Below, in pieces: positions 50,893 to 59,639 of a stretch of 64,000 bases of DNA. The notes under the pieces are model-generated. The model was not told the origin of the DNA. It did no database searches and worked only from the letters and a program-made list of their open reading frames with translations. The translations under genes were made by a program, and so were the position numbers. The first letter of the stretch is position 1. The number at the start of each line of letters is the position of its first letter. This stretch comes from Vulcanimicrobiota bacterium (GTDB lineage Bacteria; Vulcanimicrobiota; Xenobia; Xenobiales; JADMJV01): contig JAEXNA010000208.1 of assembly GCA_023447635.1 (NCBI GenBank), forward strand, positions 1 to 64,000, given 5' to 3'.

Positions 50893-52332
50893 TCAAGGAG
50901 CGTCCTTGGGGCGGACCGCCTCCCCTTCGACCAGGCCCTGGGGGTAAAGGGCGATCTGCTCCCTCTCTTCGAGCCCAGAGCGCACCAGATAACCTTGTTC
51001 CGTCGGAGAGGACACCTCGACCGAGCGAGGATGAGCCACTCCGTTCTCGATCACCACGACCTGGGCAGTATCGCCCTTCAGGACGACCGAGGTCAGGGGG
51101 ATCACCAGACGCTGCGCCTGCTTGGCCAGAATCAGATTGACGTCGACGGTCTGCCCGGGGATCAGCCACTGGGGCGCCTGGTCCGGCGTCAAGCGAGCCT
51201 CGAGAGTCCCTCGTACGGCATCCACCTCGGGCGAAAGTTCTCGCACCGTAGCGCTGAAGACCCCTTCGAAACCGTTAGCCCGAATCTCTGCCTTCTGACC
51301 GACCGCCAGGCGGGCTCGGTCTGACTCGTCCACATCGATGCGAACCTCCAGGGTAGGGCGGCTCGAGAAGGTCAGGGCGGGCTGAGCCGGTCCGGCCGCG
51401 TCGCCGACCCTCAACAGGCGTCGCCCCACCACACCGTCGTAAGGAGCCAGCAGAACCGTCTGCTCCAAAGCCCGCTGAGCCAGCAGCGCTGCCGCCCGCG
51501 ACTCGTCGACCTGGCTTTGCGCGAGCAGCACGTCTTCGGCCCTGGGCTGCTCGAGAATCTTTTCCAGGCGCGCGTCGCCGGCCTGATTGGCCGTCCGCAG
51601 CACCCCTTCAGCCGCTTCGACCTGCTGCCGAAACGCCTCGACTTGCTCGGGTCGGGTCCCGTTTTGCAGTCGGTCCAGCCGCGCCTTCGCCGCTTCGCGG
51701 GCCTCGCCGGCCCGACGCGATAGGGTCTCGGCCTGCTCATACGCTTGCTGGCTGACGGCGCCGTCGGCCACCAGCACCTTCTGGCGCTGGGCCTCTCGCG
51801 AGCGCTGCTCGGCCTCGCTGGCCGCTTCGTCCAGGGCGGCCCGGGCTTCCGTGATATCTTCGGCTCGCGGCCCTCGCTGCGCTTCGAGCCAGCGCTGTCG
51901 AGCGGCTTCCAGATTGGCCTGGGCGGCCTGCTGATCGCCGCGAATCTGCCCGCGGACTTCTTCGATTTCGGAGGGGAGGGGTTTACGGCTGGCCACCGCC
52001 AGGCGCGCTTCCGCTACCCGCACAGCTTCCAACGACTGCTTCAGCCCCGCCCGGAGACGAGCGGTGTCGATCTCGGCCAGCGGTTGGCCTTTCTTGACCC
52101 GCTGCCCCTCCTGAACCAGATAGCGACGCAGGGTACCGCCGACTTCGGGAGCGAGTTGACTCTCTTCGACTCCCCGAACCCGGCCGGACAAGGCGATCAC
52201 TTCCGCCAGGTCGCGAGCTGCCGGATGGACGACCTCGACAGAGGGAGCACGACCTCGGACGACCAGGGCTCCGCCGACCAGCACAACGGCAAGCAGCAGC
52301 CAGGGCAGCAGGCGTTTAGCCAGGCGGCTCAC
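50893..52332 (-). CDS. Periplasmic adaptor (HlyD/MFP family)
   Basis: 479 aa. N-terminal anchor (LLPWLLLAVVLVGGALVV), first lipoyl half (VIALSGRVRGVEESQLAPEV, GTLRRYLVQEGQRVKKGQPL), a very long Glu/Arg/Ala-rich coiled-coil hairpin (residues about 95-285), second lipoyl half (TVLLAPYDGVVGRRLLRVGD), and beta-barrel plus membrane-proximal domain (LEVRIDVDESDRARLAVGQK). It links the FtsX/ABC pair to the outer membrane. Nine bases after the second GGDEF-like gene and eight before the permease gene, so clearly one operon. Confidence 0.9.
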   Translation of the reverse strand: MSRLAKRLLPWLLLAVVLVGGALVVRGRAPSVEVVHPAARDLAEVIALSGRVRGVEESQLAPEVGGTLRRYLVQEGQRVKKGQPLAEIDTARLRAGLKQSLEAVRVAEARLAVASRKPLPSEIEEVRGQIRGDQQAAQANLEAARQRWLEAQRGPRAEDITEARAALDEAASEAEQRSREAQRQKVLVADGAVSQQAYEQAETLSRRAGEAREAAKARLDRLQNGTRPEQVEAFRQQVEAAEGVLRTANQAGDARLEKILEQPRAEDVLLAQSQVDESRAAALLAQRALEQTVLLAPYDGVVGRRLLRVGDAAGPAQPALTFSSRPTLEVRIDVDESDRARLAVGQKAEIRANGFEGVFSATVRELSPEVDAVRGTLEARLTPDQAPQWLIPGQTVDVNLILAKQAQRLVIPLTSVVLKGDTAQVVVIENGVAHPRSVEVSSPTEQGYLVRSGLEEREQIALYPQGLVEGEAVRPKDAP

Positions 52333-52341
52333 CTGGAGAGG

Positions 52342-52812
52342 CTATTGCAGATCCCCGCGCAACTGGACCAGAACCTCGCGCCAGTTGGGCGGGACTCCCT
52401 GCTCTTTGGCCGCCACCGCGCCGTCGTAGGTGAAGGCGGCTCCGCGCAGGGTACAGGTAAAGGTCTCGCCGCTGATCGGGTTGGGCACCTCGGTCTCGGC
52501 AAAGTTATTACGCACCTTGCCCAGGGCAACATCAGCGCCCTCGCGAGGCGTCTCGGGAAGAATGTAGAGCACGCCGCTGCCACAGCGGATGCCTCTGTCG
52601 ACCGAACGCATCTGCTGGGCACAGGTCAAGGCCAGGCGGCGCAAGGCCGGGTAGGTCATATCCTGGCCTACCCCATCGGGCAGAACCGGCTCGACCAGCA
52701 GAAAGCTCAGCGGCCACCCGTAGCGCCGTCCGCGAGAAAGTTCATAGACGATCTGACTTTCGAGTTCCGACTCGTGGGTCAGATTAGTGAGTTTGTCCTG
52801 GGGAAGAGGCAC
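52342..52812 (-). CDS. Degenerate GGDEF-like protein 2
   Basis: 156 aa. The fold pattern of a short GGDEF domain: LESQIVYELSRGRRYGWPLS and FLLVEPVLPDG, then YPALRRLALTCAQQMRSVDR, with GSGVLYILPE where the GGDEF loop should be, and GADVALGKVRNNFAE. No catalytic Gly-Gly-Asp/Glu-Glu-Phe and no metal Asp pair, so no cyclase activity. Paralogue of the gene directly upstream. No membrane segment. Possibly a regulatory partner in this operon. Confidence 0.68.
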   Translation of the reverse strand: MPLPQDKLTNLTHESELESQIVYELSRGRRYGWPLSFLLVEPVLPDGVGQDMTYPALRRLALTCAQQMRSVDRGIRCGSGVLYILPETPREGADVALGKVRNNFAETEVPNPISGETFTCTLRGAAFTYDGAVAAKEQGVPPNWREVLVQLRGDLQ

Positions 52813-52818
52813 CGAGTA

Positions 52819-53295
52819 TTATCCTTCCTGGTCTGACGCCGGAGACGTCACTTTCAGCTCCTGGCTTAGACGGTCCAGGAGTTTTTCGCGATCCTTGGTC
52901 TGGCTGGGGAACACCAGCGAAGCCGAACGAAAACGGCCACGGTACAGCTCTCCCGTCGAAGCTTCGACGAACTCGAGTTCGGCAAAACGTTCGGCCAGTT
53001 TGTTGGTGGCCACCTCGACCCCCTCGACCGAAGTCTCGGGAAGGAGAAAGAACAGTTTGTCCTTGATACGCACGCCCACGTCGACGATGCGTAGCACCTC
53101 TTTGGCCAGAACGCCGAGCTTTTTCATCACGGGGTAGTTCAGGTCCCGTTTCAGGTCGGCAGGGATGTCCGGCTCGATCATCAGCAAGCCCAGGTCGCGA
53201 CCAAATCGTTCGGCTCGATTCAGCTCGTCATCGAGCCCTTGCTTGAGCCATTCCTCTTTGAGCAGTGTCGTCAGTTGGTCGAATTCCTTAGCCAT
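52819..53295 (-). CDS. Degenerate GGDEF-like protein 1
   Basis: 158 aa. LDDELNRAERFGRDLGLLMI followed by EPD mirrors the first half of a GGDEF domain. VMKKLGVLAKEVLRIVDVGV and RIKDKLFFLLPETSVEGVEV mirror the second half, with KDKLF in place of GGDEF. Cyclase chemistry is therefore excluded on present knowledge. It lies 16 bases after dnaE and six bases before its paralogue, within the same leftward transcript. Function unknown. Confidence 0.68.
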   Translation of the reverse strand: MAKEFDQLTTLLKEEWLKQGLDDELNRAERFGRDLGLLMIEPDIPADLKRDLNYPVMKKLGVLAKEVLRIVDVGVRIKDKLFFLLPETSVEGVEVATNKLAERFAELEFVEASTGELYRGRFRSASLVFPSQTKDREKLLDRLSQELKVTSPASDQEG

Positions 53296-53311
53296 GTCGC
53301 TCCCCGTTGCT

Positions 53312-56300
53312 TTAGCATGCTTTCACCCAGAAAGCCCCGTTCCCCAGAAGAGAGGCGACTTCTCTTTCGAAGTCGGCATCCGGTCTGACGGAGAACGTCG
53401 GAGCGAGGTTCATCACCGTCACCCCTTTGGGACTGCAAAGGTGCAGGAAGACGGACTCGTCGCCTCTGTGCTTGAGGATCACACTCCGCAACAGGGGTAA
53501 CGTGTCGCTCTGGAACAGTTGGACGCGGATATGGACGCCGGGCTGCTCCTTGCGGCCCCCAGCTCCCCCCGACCCTTCCCCAGCGTTTAACTGGTCCAAG
53601 CTGACGAATTCCTCGCCTTGAACCTTCACTTCCTCGGCGGGCATTTCCTCTTCTTCGTCGTCTCCCCCGCCGCGTCGCTCGCGCACTTCGGCTCGGCCGC
53701 TGACCAGTACCAGGGCGCCCGCCTGCAGCAGCGCCGAGGCCTTCTCGTAGTGAGCGGGGCGCACCGTGACCTCCATGGCGCCGGTGAAGTCCTCGAGCTC
53801 GATAAAGGCCATCGGGGTGTTGAAGCGAGTCATGATTTTGCGCACCGAGTTGATCATACCGGCGATCTTGACCTGTTTGCCCGACTCGGACGGCATCCCC
53901 TTGAGTTTACCGATAGCGTGGGTGACGTTCTTACGCATCACGTCCTTGACTTCGCTCAACGGCGAGTCGCTAAGATAGATTCCCAGCATCTCCCGCTCCA
54001 GGTCCAGCAGTTCTCGCTTGGGAAACTCCGGAGCGCGGCGAGGGCGAAGATCGTCAAACGAGGTGTTGGCCGGGGTGTGCTCGTCGAATAGGGAGAACTG
54101 ACCTGTTTGGACCTCTTTCTGAGCCCGCTGTGCGTGCTCGTGAGCCAGTTCGACGTTGGCCAACAGGGTGGCGCGGGTCTCTTTGAAGCAGTCCATACCG
54201 CCAGCCTTGACCAAGCCCTCGAGGACTCGCTTATTGACCATGCGCAGGTCGACTCGGTTGCAGAGGTCGACCAGGTCTTTGAACGGCCCACCCTCTTCGC
54301 GGGCGGCGATGATATTCTCCACCGCGTTCGCGCCCACGTTACGCACAGCGGCCAGACCCCAGCGGATGCCGGCCGGCACCACGTTGAAATCCAGAGCCGA
54401 TTCGTTGACGTCAGGGGGTAGCACGGAAATACCCGAGTTGGTGCACTCTTTGATGAAGAACGAGACCTTCTCGAGGTTCGAGATCACCGAGGTCAGCAGC
54501 GCCGACATGTATTCGGCACGGAAGTTCGCCTTCAGGTAAGCCGTGTGGTACGACACGATGGCGTAGGCGGCCGAGTGCGACTTGTTGAATCCGTAAGCTG
54601 CGAACTTCTCCATGGTGTCGAAGACTTCGCCCGCGATCTTCTTGTCCACGCCTTTCGCGTCGGCGCCCGAAGAGAAGATCTCGCGATGTTTGACCATCTC
54701 TTCCATCTTCTTCTTACCCATGGCTTTGCGCAGACCGTCGGCCATCGCCATGGTGTAGCCGCCCATCACGGCGGCGGTGAGCATCACCTGCTCCTGATAC
54801 AGGAAGAAACCGTAGGTCTCGGCCAGGATCTCCTCGAGCAAGGGGTGAGGGTACTCGACCGGCCCACCTTTCCCGTGCCTTCGCCGGATGTAGTCGTCGA
54901 CCACGCCGCCCTGCAGCGGACCCGGACGATAGAGCGCAAGAAAAGCTACGATGTCAGAGAACTTGTCCGGCTGCAGCAGCTTGAGATAACGCTTCATCCC
55001 GTCGGACTCGAGCTGGAAGACGCCGTTGGTGTCGGCGTCGCACAGCAGCTGGTAAGTCTTCTCGTCTTCGAAGCCCAGGTTGTCCAGGTCGGGGCGGAAG
55101 CCTTTGGTCTTCTCGATCATGCGCAAGCAGTTCTCGATCACCGTCAGGTTGCGCAGCCCCAGGAAGTCCATCTTGACCAGGCCGGCGTAGGCGCTGTCGT
55201 TCATGTCGAACTGCGACACCGGCTCGCCGCTCATCGCGATCAGCGGTACGATCTCTTTGATCGGCATGGAAGCCATCACCACGCCGGCTGCGTGAACACC
55301 GGCGTTACGGGCCATCCCCTCGACCTTCAGCGCCAGATCGACCAACTGCGCGGTCTCGGCGTCCTCTTCCACCATTTTGGCGAATTCGGGGGAGGCCAGT
55401 GCGTCCTTGAGCTTCACGCCCGGCCCTTCGGGCACGGTCTTGGCGATCTTGTCCACCTTGGCCAGGGGGATGTCCATCACGCGACCCACGTCGCGAATCG
55501 CCGCGCGCGCCTTGAGGCGACCAAAGGTGACGATCTGGGCCACCTTCTCCTCACCGTACTTGCGCCGGCAGTAGTTGATCACCTCACCACGACGCTCGAC
55601 GCAGAAGTCGGTGTCCACGTCGGGAAGCTCCGTGCGCTCGGGGTTCAGGAACCGTTCAAAAAGCAGCGAGTGCTTCAACGGGTCCAGCTTGGTGATACCG
55701 GTCAGATAGGCGACCAGCGAACCGGCCGCCGAACCGCGTCCGGGGCCGACCGGAATCCCGTTCTCACGAGCGTAGCCGATGAAGTCGGCCACGATCAGGA
55801 AGTAAGGAGCAAAACCCTTACCGTTGATCACCTCGAGTTCAACCTCGAGGCGGTCCATATACTCCTGCCCGGGATTCTCGACCCCGTACAGGCGCAGAAA
55901 CCCTTCGGCACACAGCTTGCGCAAGTAGCTTTCCGGAGTAAACCCTTCGGGTACCGGGAAGTCGGGCAGGTAGATCGACTCGAGGTCCATCTCGAGATTG
56001 ATCCGGTCGGCCACTTCCAGCGTGTTGGTCAGCGCCTCTTCCATCCCCGAGAAAGCCCGGGCCATCTCGTCGCCCGACTTCAGGTAGAACTCGGGCGCGA
56101 AGAACTTCATGCGGTTGGTGTCGTTGAGCAGCTTTCCGGTCTGGATACAGACCAGGGCGTCCTGCACGCAGGCATCCGCTTTGGTGCCGTAGTGAGTGTC
56201 GTTGGTCGCCACCAGCGGCAGGTTCATCATTCGAGCCAGCTTGATCAGCTCGACGTTGGTTTTCTTCTGCTCTGGAATCCCGTGGTCCATGAGCTCGACA

Positions 56301-56818
56301 TAAAAGTTATCCTTATAGATGTCTTTGAGTTCGCCCAGGCGCTTCTTGGCCAGGTTGAAGTCGTCGAGCAGCAGAGCGTCGTTGACTTCGCCGCGCAAAC
56401 AGCCCGAAAGCGCCACGATCCCCTGGGAGTGTTTGGCCAGCATCTCACGGTCGACGCGCGGCTTATAGTAATAGCCCCGCGTGTGAGCGTCGCTGACCAT
56501 CTGGATCAGGTTCTTGTAGCCCACCCGGTCCTGAGCCAGCAGGGTGAAGTGGTAGGGTCGGTTGTCCTTGCCCGCCTCCTTGTCGTCCATGCCGCGCTGG
56601 GCTATGTACAGTTCGCAGCCGATCAGCGGCTTGACGCCCTGCTTCTTACACTCTTTGTAGAACTGGATCGCGCCGGACATGACGCCGTGGTCGGTCATGG
56701 CGATGGCTGGCTGGCCTAACTCTTTGGCCCGGGCCACCAGGTCTGGGATCTTGTTACAGCCGTCGAGCAGGCTGTATTCGGTGTGACAATGCAGGTGTAC
56801 GAAAGGGGTCGAGCTCAC
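53312..56818 (-). CDS. dnaE: DNA polymerase III alpha subunit
   Basis: 1168 aa, GTG start, DnaE1 length. The replicative polymerase. N-terminal PHP domain keeps all nine metal ligands expected for an active PHP exonuclease: H8, H10, D19, H44, E69, H90, C140, D207, H209 (motifs HLHCHTEYS, TDHG, GCELYI, SGCL, NDTHY). Polymerase aspartates in ELPDVDTDF (about residues 399-405). Fingers and helix-hairpin-helix regions follow, then a C-terminal OB fold (VKIAGMINSVRKIMTRFNTP) with an acidic loop DDEEEEMPAEEV. It heads a leftward operon continuing into the two GGDEF-like genes and the transporter. Confidence 0.96.
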   Translation of the reverse strand: MSSTPFVHLHCHTEYSLLDGCNKIPDLVARAKELGQPAIAMTDHGVMSGAIQFYKECKKQGVKPLIGCELYIAQRGMDDKEAGKDNRPYHFTLLAQDRVGYKNLIQMVSDAHTRGYYYKPRVDREMLAKHSQGIVALSGCLRGEVNDALLLDDFNLAKKRLGELKDIYKDNFYVELMDHGIPEQKKTNVELIKLARMMNLPLVATNDTHYGTKADACVQDALVCIQTGKLLNDTNRMKFFAPEFYLKSGDEMARAFSGMEEALTNTLEVADRINLEMDLESIYLPDFPVPEGFTPESYLRKLCAEGFLRLYGVENPGQEYMDRLEVELEVINGKGFAPYFLIVADFIGYARENGIPVGPGRGSAAGSLVAYLTGITKLDPLKHSLLFERFLNPERTELPDVDTDFCVERRGEVINYCRRKYGEEKVAQIVTFGRLKARAAIRDVGRVMDIPLAKVDKIAKTVPEGPGVKLKDALASPEFAKMVEEDAETAQLVDLALKVEGMARNAGVHAAGVVMASMPIKEIVPLIAMSGEPVSQFDMNDSAYAGLVKMDFLGLRNLTVIENCLRMIEKTKGFRPDLDNLGFEDEKTYQLLCDADTNGVFQLESDGMKRYLKLLQPDKFSDIVAFLALYRPGPLQGGVVDDYIRRRHGKGGPVEYPHPLLEEILAETYGFFLYQEQVMLTAAVMGGYTMAMADGLRKAMGKKKMEEMVKHREIFSSGADAKGVDKKIAGEVFDTMEKFAAYGFNKSHSAAYAIVSYHTAYLKANFRAEYMSALLTSVISNLEKVSFFIKECTNSGISVLPPDVNESALDFNVVPAGIRWGLAAVRNVGANAVENIIAAREEGGPFKDLVDLCNRVDLRMVNKRVLEGLVKAGGMDCFKETRATLLANVELAHEHAQRAQKEVQTGQFSLFDEHTPANTSFDDLRPRRAPEFPKRELLDLEREMLGIYLSDSPLSEVKDVMRKNVTHAIGKLKGMPSESGKQVKIAGMINSVRKIMTRFNTPMAFIELEDFTGAMEVTVRPAHYEKASALLQAGALVLVSGRAEVRERRGGGDDEEEEMPAEEVKVQGEEFVSLDQLNAGEGSGGAGGRKEQPGVHIRVQLFQSDTLPLLRSVILKHRGDESVFLHLCSPKGVTVMNLAPTFSVRPDADFEREVASLLGNGAFWVKAC

Positions 56819-56851
56819 AGGGTCTCATGTACCGCGCGGACCCGACCCCTC

Positions 56852-56870
56852 CTTTCGAACAGCTTTCGAA
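56852..56870 (-). promoter_or_regulatory. Direct repeat with 11-base period upstream of dnaE
   Basis: CTTTCGAA occurs at 56852-56859 and 56863-56870, one helical turn apart, about 35-50 bases ahead of the dnaE start and next to a TATATT sequence (minus strand) that may be the -10. Possible binding site for a replication or damage regulator. Confidence 0.35.
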
Positions 56871-56885
56871 ATATACTCGGGCATG

Positions 56886-56915
56886 AAAAAAGGCCCACCC
56901 CCGAAAGGATGGGCC
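56886..56915 (-). terminator. Terminator of the BIG-type lipoprotein gene
   Basis: On the minus strand GGCCCA-TCC...GGTGGGCC forms a stem followed by six T. It lies 16 bases beyond the stop at 56931 and just ahead of the dnaE promoter. Confidence 0.82.
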
Positions 56916-56930
56916 CTATTCCCGGGACGC

Positions 56931-59489
56931 TTAGCGAGTGACCTCGACCGTGGCGTCAGTGCGAGAGGCTGGACCCAGAGGTTCTAGGACGTCGCTCTCC
57001 GCATCGATGACCCGGAAGAAGTAGTCGTTGCCGCTGCTTCGCTCGAGGGAAGCTCGCTTGAAGAAGAAGCTCGTCCCTCCGACGGTTCGGTTGATGGTTC
57101 CCCAGACGTCGTGAACGAAGTCGGTGTACTCTTCGAAAACCGCGTAGTCAAGGGAGCGATCGACCGCACCCTGACCGTCGCCGTAATCGACCACGGTACG
57201 GAAGGACAGCCAGGTTCCCACTCGAGCGAAGAACCTGTTGTCCAGCCCCTGCCCGCCCGGCTCGATTGCGAACCGGTCCGGGGTCAAGACCTGCACGTCT
57301 TCGATGACAGCGGTCAACGAGTCGTAGGTGAACTCGACCTCGTCATAACTCCCGACGACAGAAGAAGCGATGGTCGGCCAGCCAGTGATCGCCCTGTCGG
57401 GACCATTGATCCCGCTAGTATCGACGTCGAGCGCGTCGTAGTCGCTGATCCGGAAGCCTACCAGGCTTCCGAAGTCGGCTCGGACGTCCAGTTCGCGGTC
57501 ATACTTATCCGAACCGTCCGGCGTCAGCAGGCGATGATCGTCGGGGTAGTTCAGGAAAGCCACCCGCAAGGCGGTTGGCGTGCCGTCGACCACGAGCAGA
57601 TTCCCCGTGGGGTCGGTCAGGTCTCCCTGGATCTCGTCGAGCAGATTGACACTGAAAGGGCTGGTGTCGCCTGCGCCCGCGAGTTCTGCGTCGATAGCGC
57701 CGTTGACAACCCCCCCACTGTTCTCTGCCAGATCCGGGTTCGTCACCATGAACTCGTACTCTTCGCCGTCTCGCAGAGGCCGGCTAGAGCCGTCTTCCCA
57801 ATGTCCGATAACTTCGAAGATGGCATAACGGCCAGCCGGGATCTGGTAGTTTCCAGCACCATCACCGGGCAGACCGCCAATGAGGATGTCGACGCTGGTC
57901 AACTGCACCTCGCGCACGGTGAGCGTGGCCAGGGAAGGGGTCGCGCCGCCAGTGGTCATTCCGAAGGCGATCGGGACCGCCTGGTAAGGGAGAGGGCTCG
58001 TGATCTCGAGAGCACGAAGTTCGCCATCAACCACAGCGGCCGACGACTCTCCCGAAACGACGTCGAAGTCCGGGCTGAACTGGATGTTCGTCAGCGTCTG
58101 TCCGGTCGAGAGTTCGGCCGTAGCCTGGATCGGAACGCCCTGACTGATGTAGAGGTCGAAGGTGTCTTCGCTGACGGAGACCGAGTCGATGGTTCCGGCC
58201 ACCGTGGTGATGACTGAAGTCGCCGTGATCGAGGGATCCACGTTGGCGGTGACGGTCACGGTCGACGTTCCGACAGCGCCGGTCGTCACACGGTTTCCGG
58301 CGACCAGAGCGACGGAGGGGGTCGACGAGGTCACGAAATAGTCACCCGGGTCCACGGCGATCGGATCGCCGTTGTTGTCCGTTCCGGTCACCTGCAGGTC
58401 GTAGCGGAAACCGCCGCTGGGAAGGGTCACGGTCGCGGGGGTCACGACGATCTCGGCCAGCACGTTCGTGGCCACGGTGACCGCGACCACGTCGCTGAAC
58501 TCGTTGCCGTCGCCGTCGGTGTAGGTTCCGGTCAGAACCGCGCTGTCGCCCGGCTGAGCCGAAGCGGCAATACTGATGGTGCCGCTGGGGTTGACCACGA
58601 CGTCGGGATTGTTCGAAACGAAGTCGACATCGCCGATCACGTTACTGGCGCTGCCGCTGGTTGGAGTGAAGGTGGCCACCAGAGGGGCTGTGGTCGTATC
58701 GCCGGGCGCCTCGGTCACAGCCGCCGGGGTAATCTCGAAGGTGCCGTTGGCCGACGAGGTCACGCTGACGGGAACTTCTACGGTCAAGGTGGTCCCGTTG
58801 GCGGTGAAGCTAACCGTCACGTCGGCCGTCCCCACGTTGGTTCCGGTGATCACGCCCGCAGCGCTGACCGTCACGTGGTCACTACCGTCCTCTGTATAGG
58901 TCACGCCTTTGCCGGCGCCGCTGACATTGACATCGAAGTCGTTGCTGAAAGCAGCGATCACGGTGAGCGCCTGGGTGCCTCCCTGGGGCAACGAGATCGC
59001 TGCCGGAGCCACTGCCAGCCCTTCGAACACGGGTACGGCCGAGGTGAATCCGGTCAGGTCTACCCCAGCGTTCGAAGCTGCGGGTACGCTGACGTTACCC
59101 AGCAGCGTCTGCAGCGGCACGCCGTTGGCGGCGATAAAGGTGATCCGCGTCGAGCGAACCGAGGTGGAAACCTCGTTAAGGGTGATGGTCGTTTGGAACG
59201 GCGCCGTGCGGGTGTCGACCCGTGTTCCCGTACCGCCTGCCCCGTTGAACAGGTCGAACCGCACCGAGGTCGTCCCGCTGGGGGCGGGAACCGCCTGAGC
59301 GGTGGGCGCGATAAAGTTGAAGGTCAACGACCCCGTGCCGGCCGGGGGGTTGTTCGTTCCGGTGAACACAAATTCGTCGTTGGAATTCCCACAGCCGAGG
59401 CTAAGAAGGGATAAGAACGATATCAGTAGGATGGACAGCCCACGTCGTGAGCCAAGCCAGTCCTTATAGGCAACTTGGAATGTCATCAT
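56931..59489 (-). CDS. Large lipoprotein with multiple BIG-type Ig-like domains
   Basis: 852 aa from the ATG at 59489 (GGAGAGGAGC upstream; the longer open frame is not signal-like). Lipobox at LSLGC, Cys 33. Residues about 50-140 are a beta domain. Then at least three BIG2-type domains: LAVAPAAISLPQGGTQALTV with SAAGVITGTNVGTADVTVSF; ITPAAVTEAPGD; and IVVTPATVTLPSGG with VGTSTVTVTA. The C-terminal 350 residues are acidic, Asp/Gly-rich and unlike known domains, ending in VLEPLGPASRTDATVEV. Surface-exposed structural or adhesive protein. Translation may be controlled by the leader hairpin at 59495. Confidence 0.8.
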   Translation of the reverse strand: MMTFQVAYKDWLGSRRGLSILLISFLSLLSLGCGNSNDEFVFTGTNNPPAGTGSLTFNFIAPTAQAVPAPSGTTSVRFDLFNGAGGTGTRVDTRTAPFQTTITLNEVSTSVRSTRITFIAANGVPLQTLLGNVSVPAASNAGVDLTGFTSAVPVFEGLAVAPAAISLPQGGTQALTVIAAFSNDFDVNVSGAGKGVTYTEDGSDHVTVSAAGVITGTNVGTADVTVSFTANGTTLTVEVPVSVTSSANGTFEITPAAVTEAPGDTTTAPLVATFTPTSGSASNVIGDVDFVSNNPDVVVNPSGTISIAASAQPGDSAVLTGTYTDGDGNEFSDVVAVTVATNVLAEIVVTPATVTLPSGGFRYDLQVTGTDNNGDPIAVDPGDYFVTSSTPSVALVAGNRVTTGAVGTSTVTVTANVDPSITATSVITTVAGTIDSVSVSEDTFDLYISQGVPIQATAELSTGQTLTNIQFSPDFDVVSGESSAAVVDGELRALEITSPLPYQAVPIAFGMTTGGATPSLATLTVREVQLTSVDILIGGLPGDGAGNYQIPAGRYAIFEVIGHWEDGSSRPLRDGEEYEFMVTNPDLAENSGGVVNGAIDAELAGAGDTSPFSVNLLDEIQGDLTDPTGNLLVVDGTPTALRVAFLNYPDDHRLLTPDGSDKYDRELDVRADFGSLVGFRISDYDALDVDTSGINGPDRAITGWPTIASSVVGSYDEVEFTYDSLTAVIEDVQVLTPDRFAIEPGGQGLDNRFFARVGTWLSFRTVVDYGDGQGAVDRSLDYAVFEEYTDFVHDVWGTINRTVGGTSFFFKRASLERSSGNDYFFRVIDAESDVLEPLGPASRTDATVEVTR

Positions 59490-59494
59490 AGCTC

Positions 59495-59533
59495 CTCTCC
59501 TTGGTCTGAAAATACTACTAAGACCAAGAAGAG
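59495..59533 (-). promoter_or_regulatory. Leader stem-loop that covers the ribosome binding site
   Basis: On the minus strand CTCTTCTTGGTCT pairs with AGACCAAGGAGAG (13 bp, one mismatch, 13-base loop). The right arm contains the AAGGAGAG ribosome site of the lipoprotein gene six bases before its ATG, so folding would hide it. Confidence 0.5.
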
Positions 59534-59580
59534 AAAGATTGCTCTCTTCAGGAGGAAATCCTTTGACGTCCAATCTTTCT
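59532..59580. repeat. Inverted repeat in the divergent intergenic region
   Basis: AGAAAGATTG (59532-59541) and CAATCTTTCT (59571-59580), perfect 10-bp arms 29 bases apart, next to the ribosome-site hairpin. Could be an alternative pairing or an operator for the divergent promoters. Confidence 0.4.
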
Positions 59581-59639
59581 TTCACCCTCGAGCTCTCGTC
59601 AGGCCAGGACCCCTGGCTGTGAGACGAGAAACATCCCCC

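Noticed and set aside
50885..51169. 95-codon upstream extension of the FtsX permease
   Set aside because: Lies inside the adaptor gene; Gly/Arg/Ser-rich shadow sequence, while the ATG at 50884 gives the family start.
54545..56719. 724-codon open frame on the plus strand
   Set aside because: Fully antisense to dnaE, composition is His/Val/Gln-rich with no known domain; it arises from the codon bias of the opposite strand in GC-rich DNA.
56852..56872. LexA/SOS box before dnaE
   Set aside because: The dyad is one base short of CGAAC-N4-GTTCG and lacks the G; kept only as a direct repeat.
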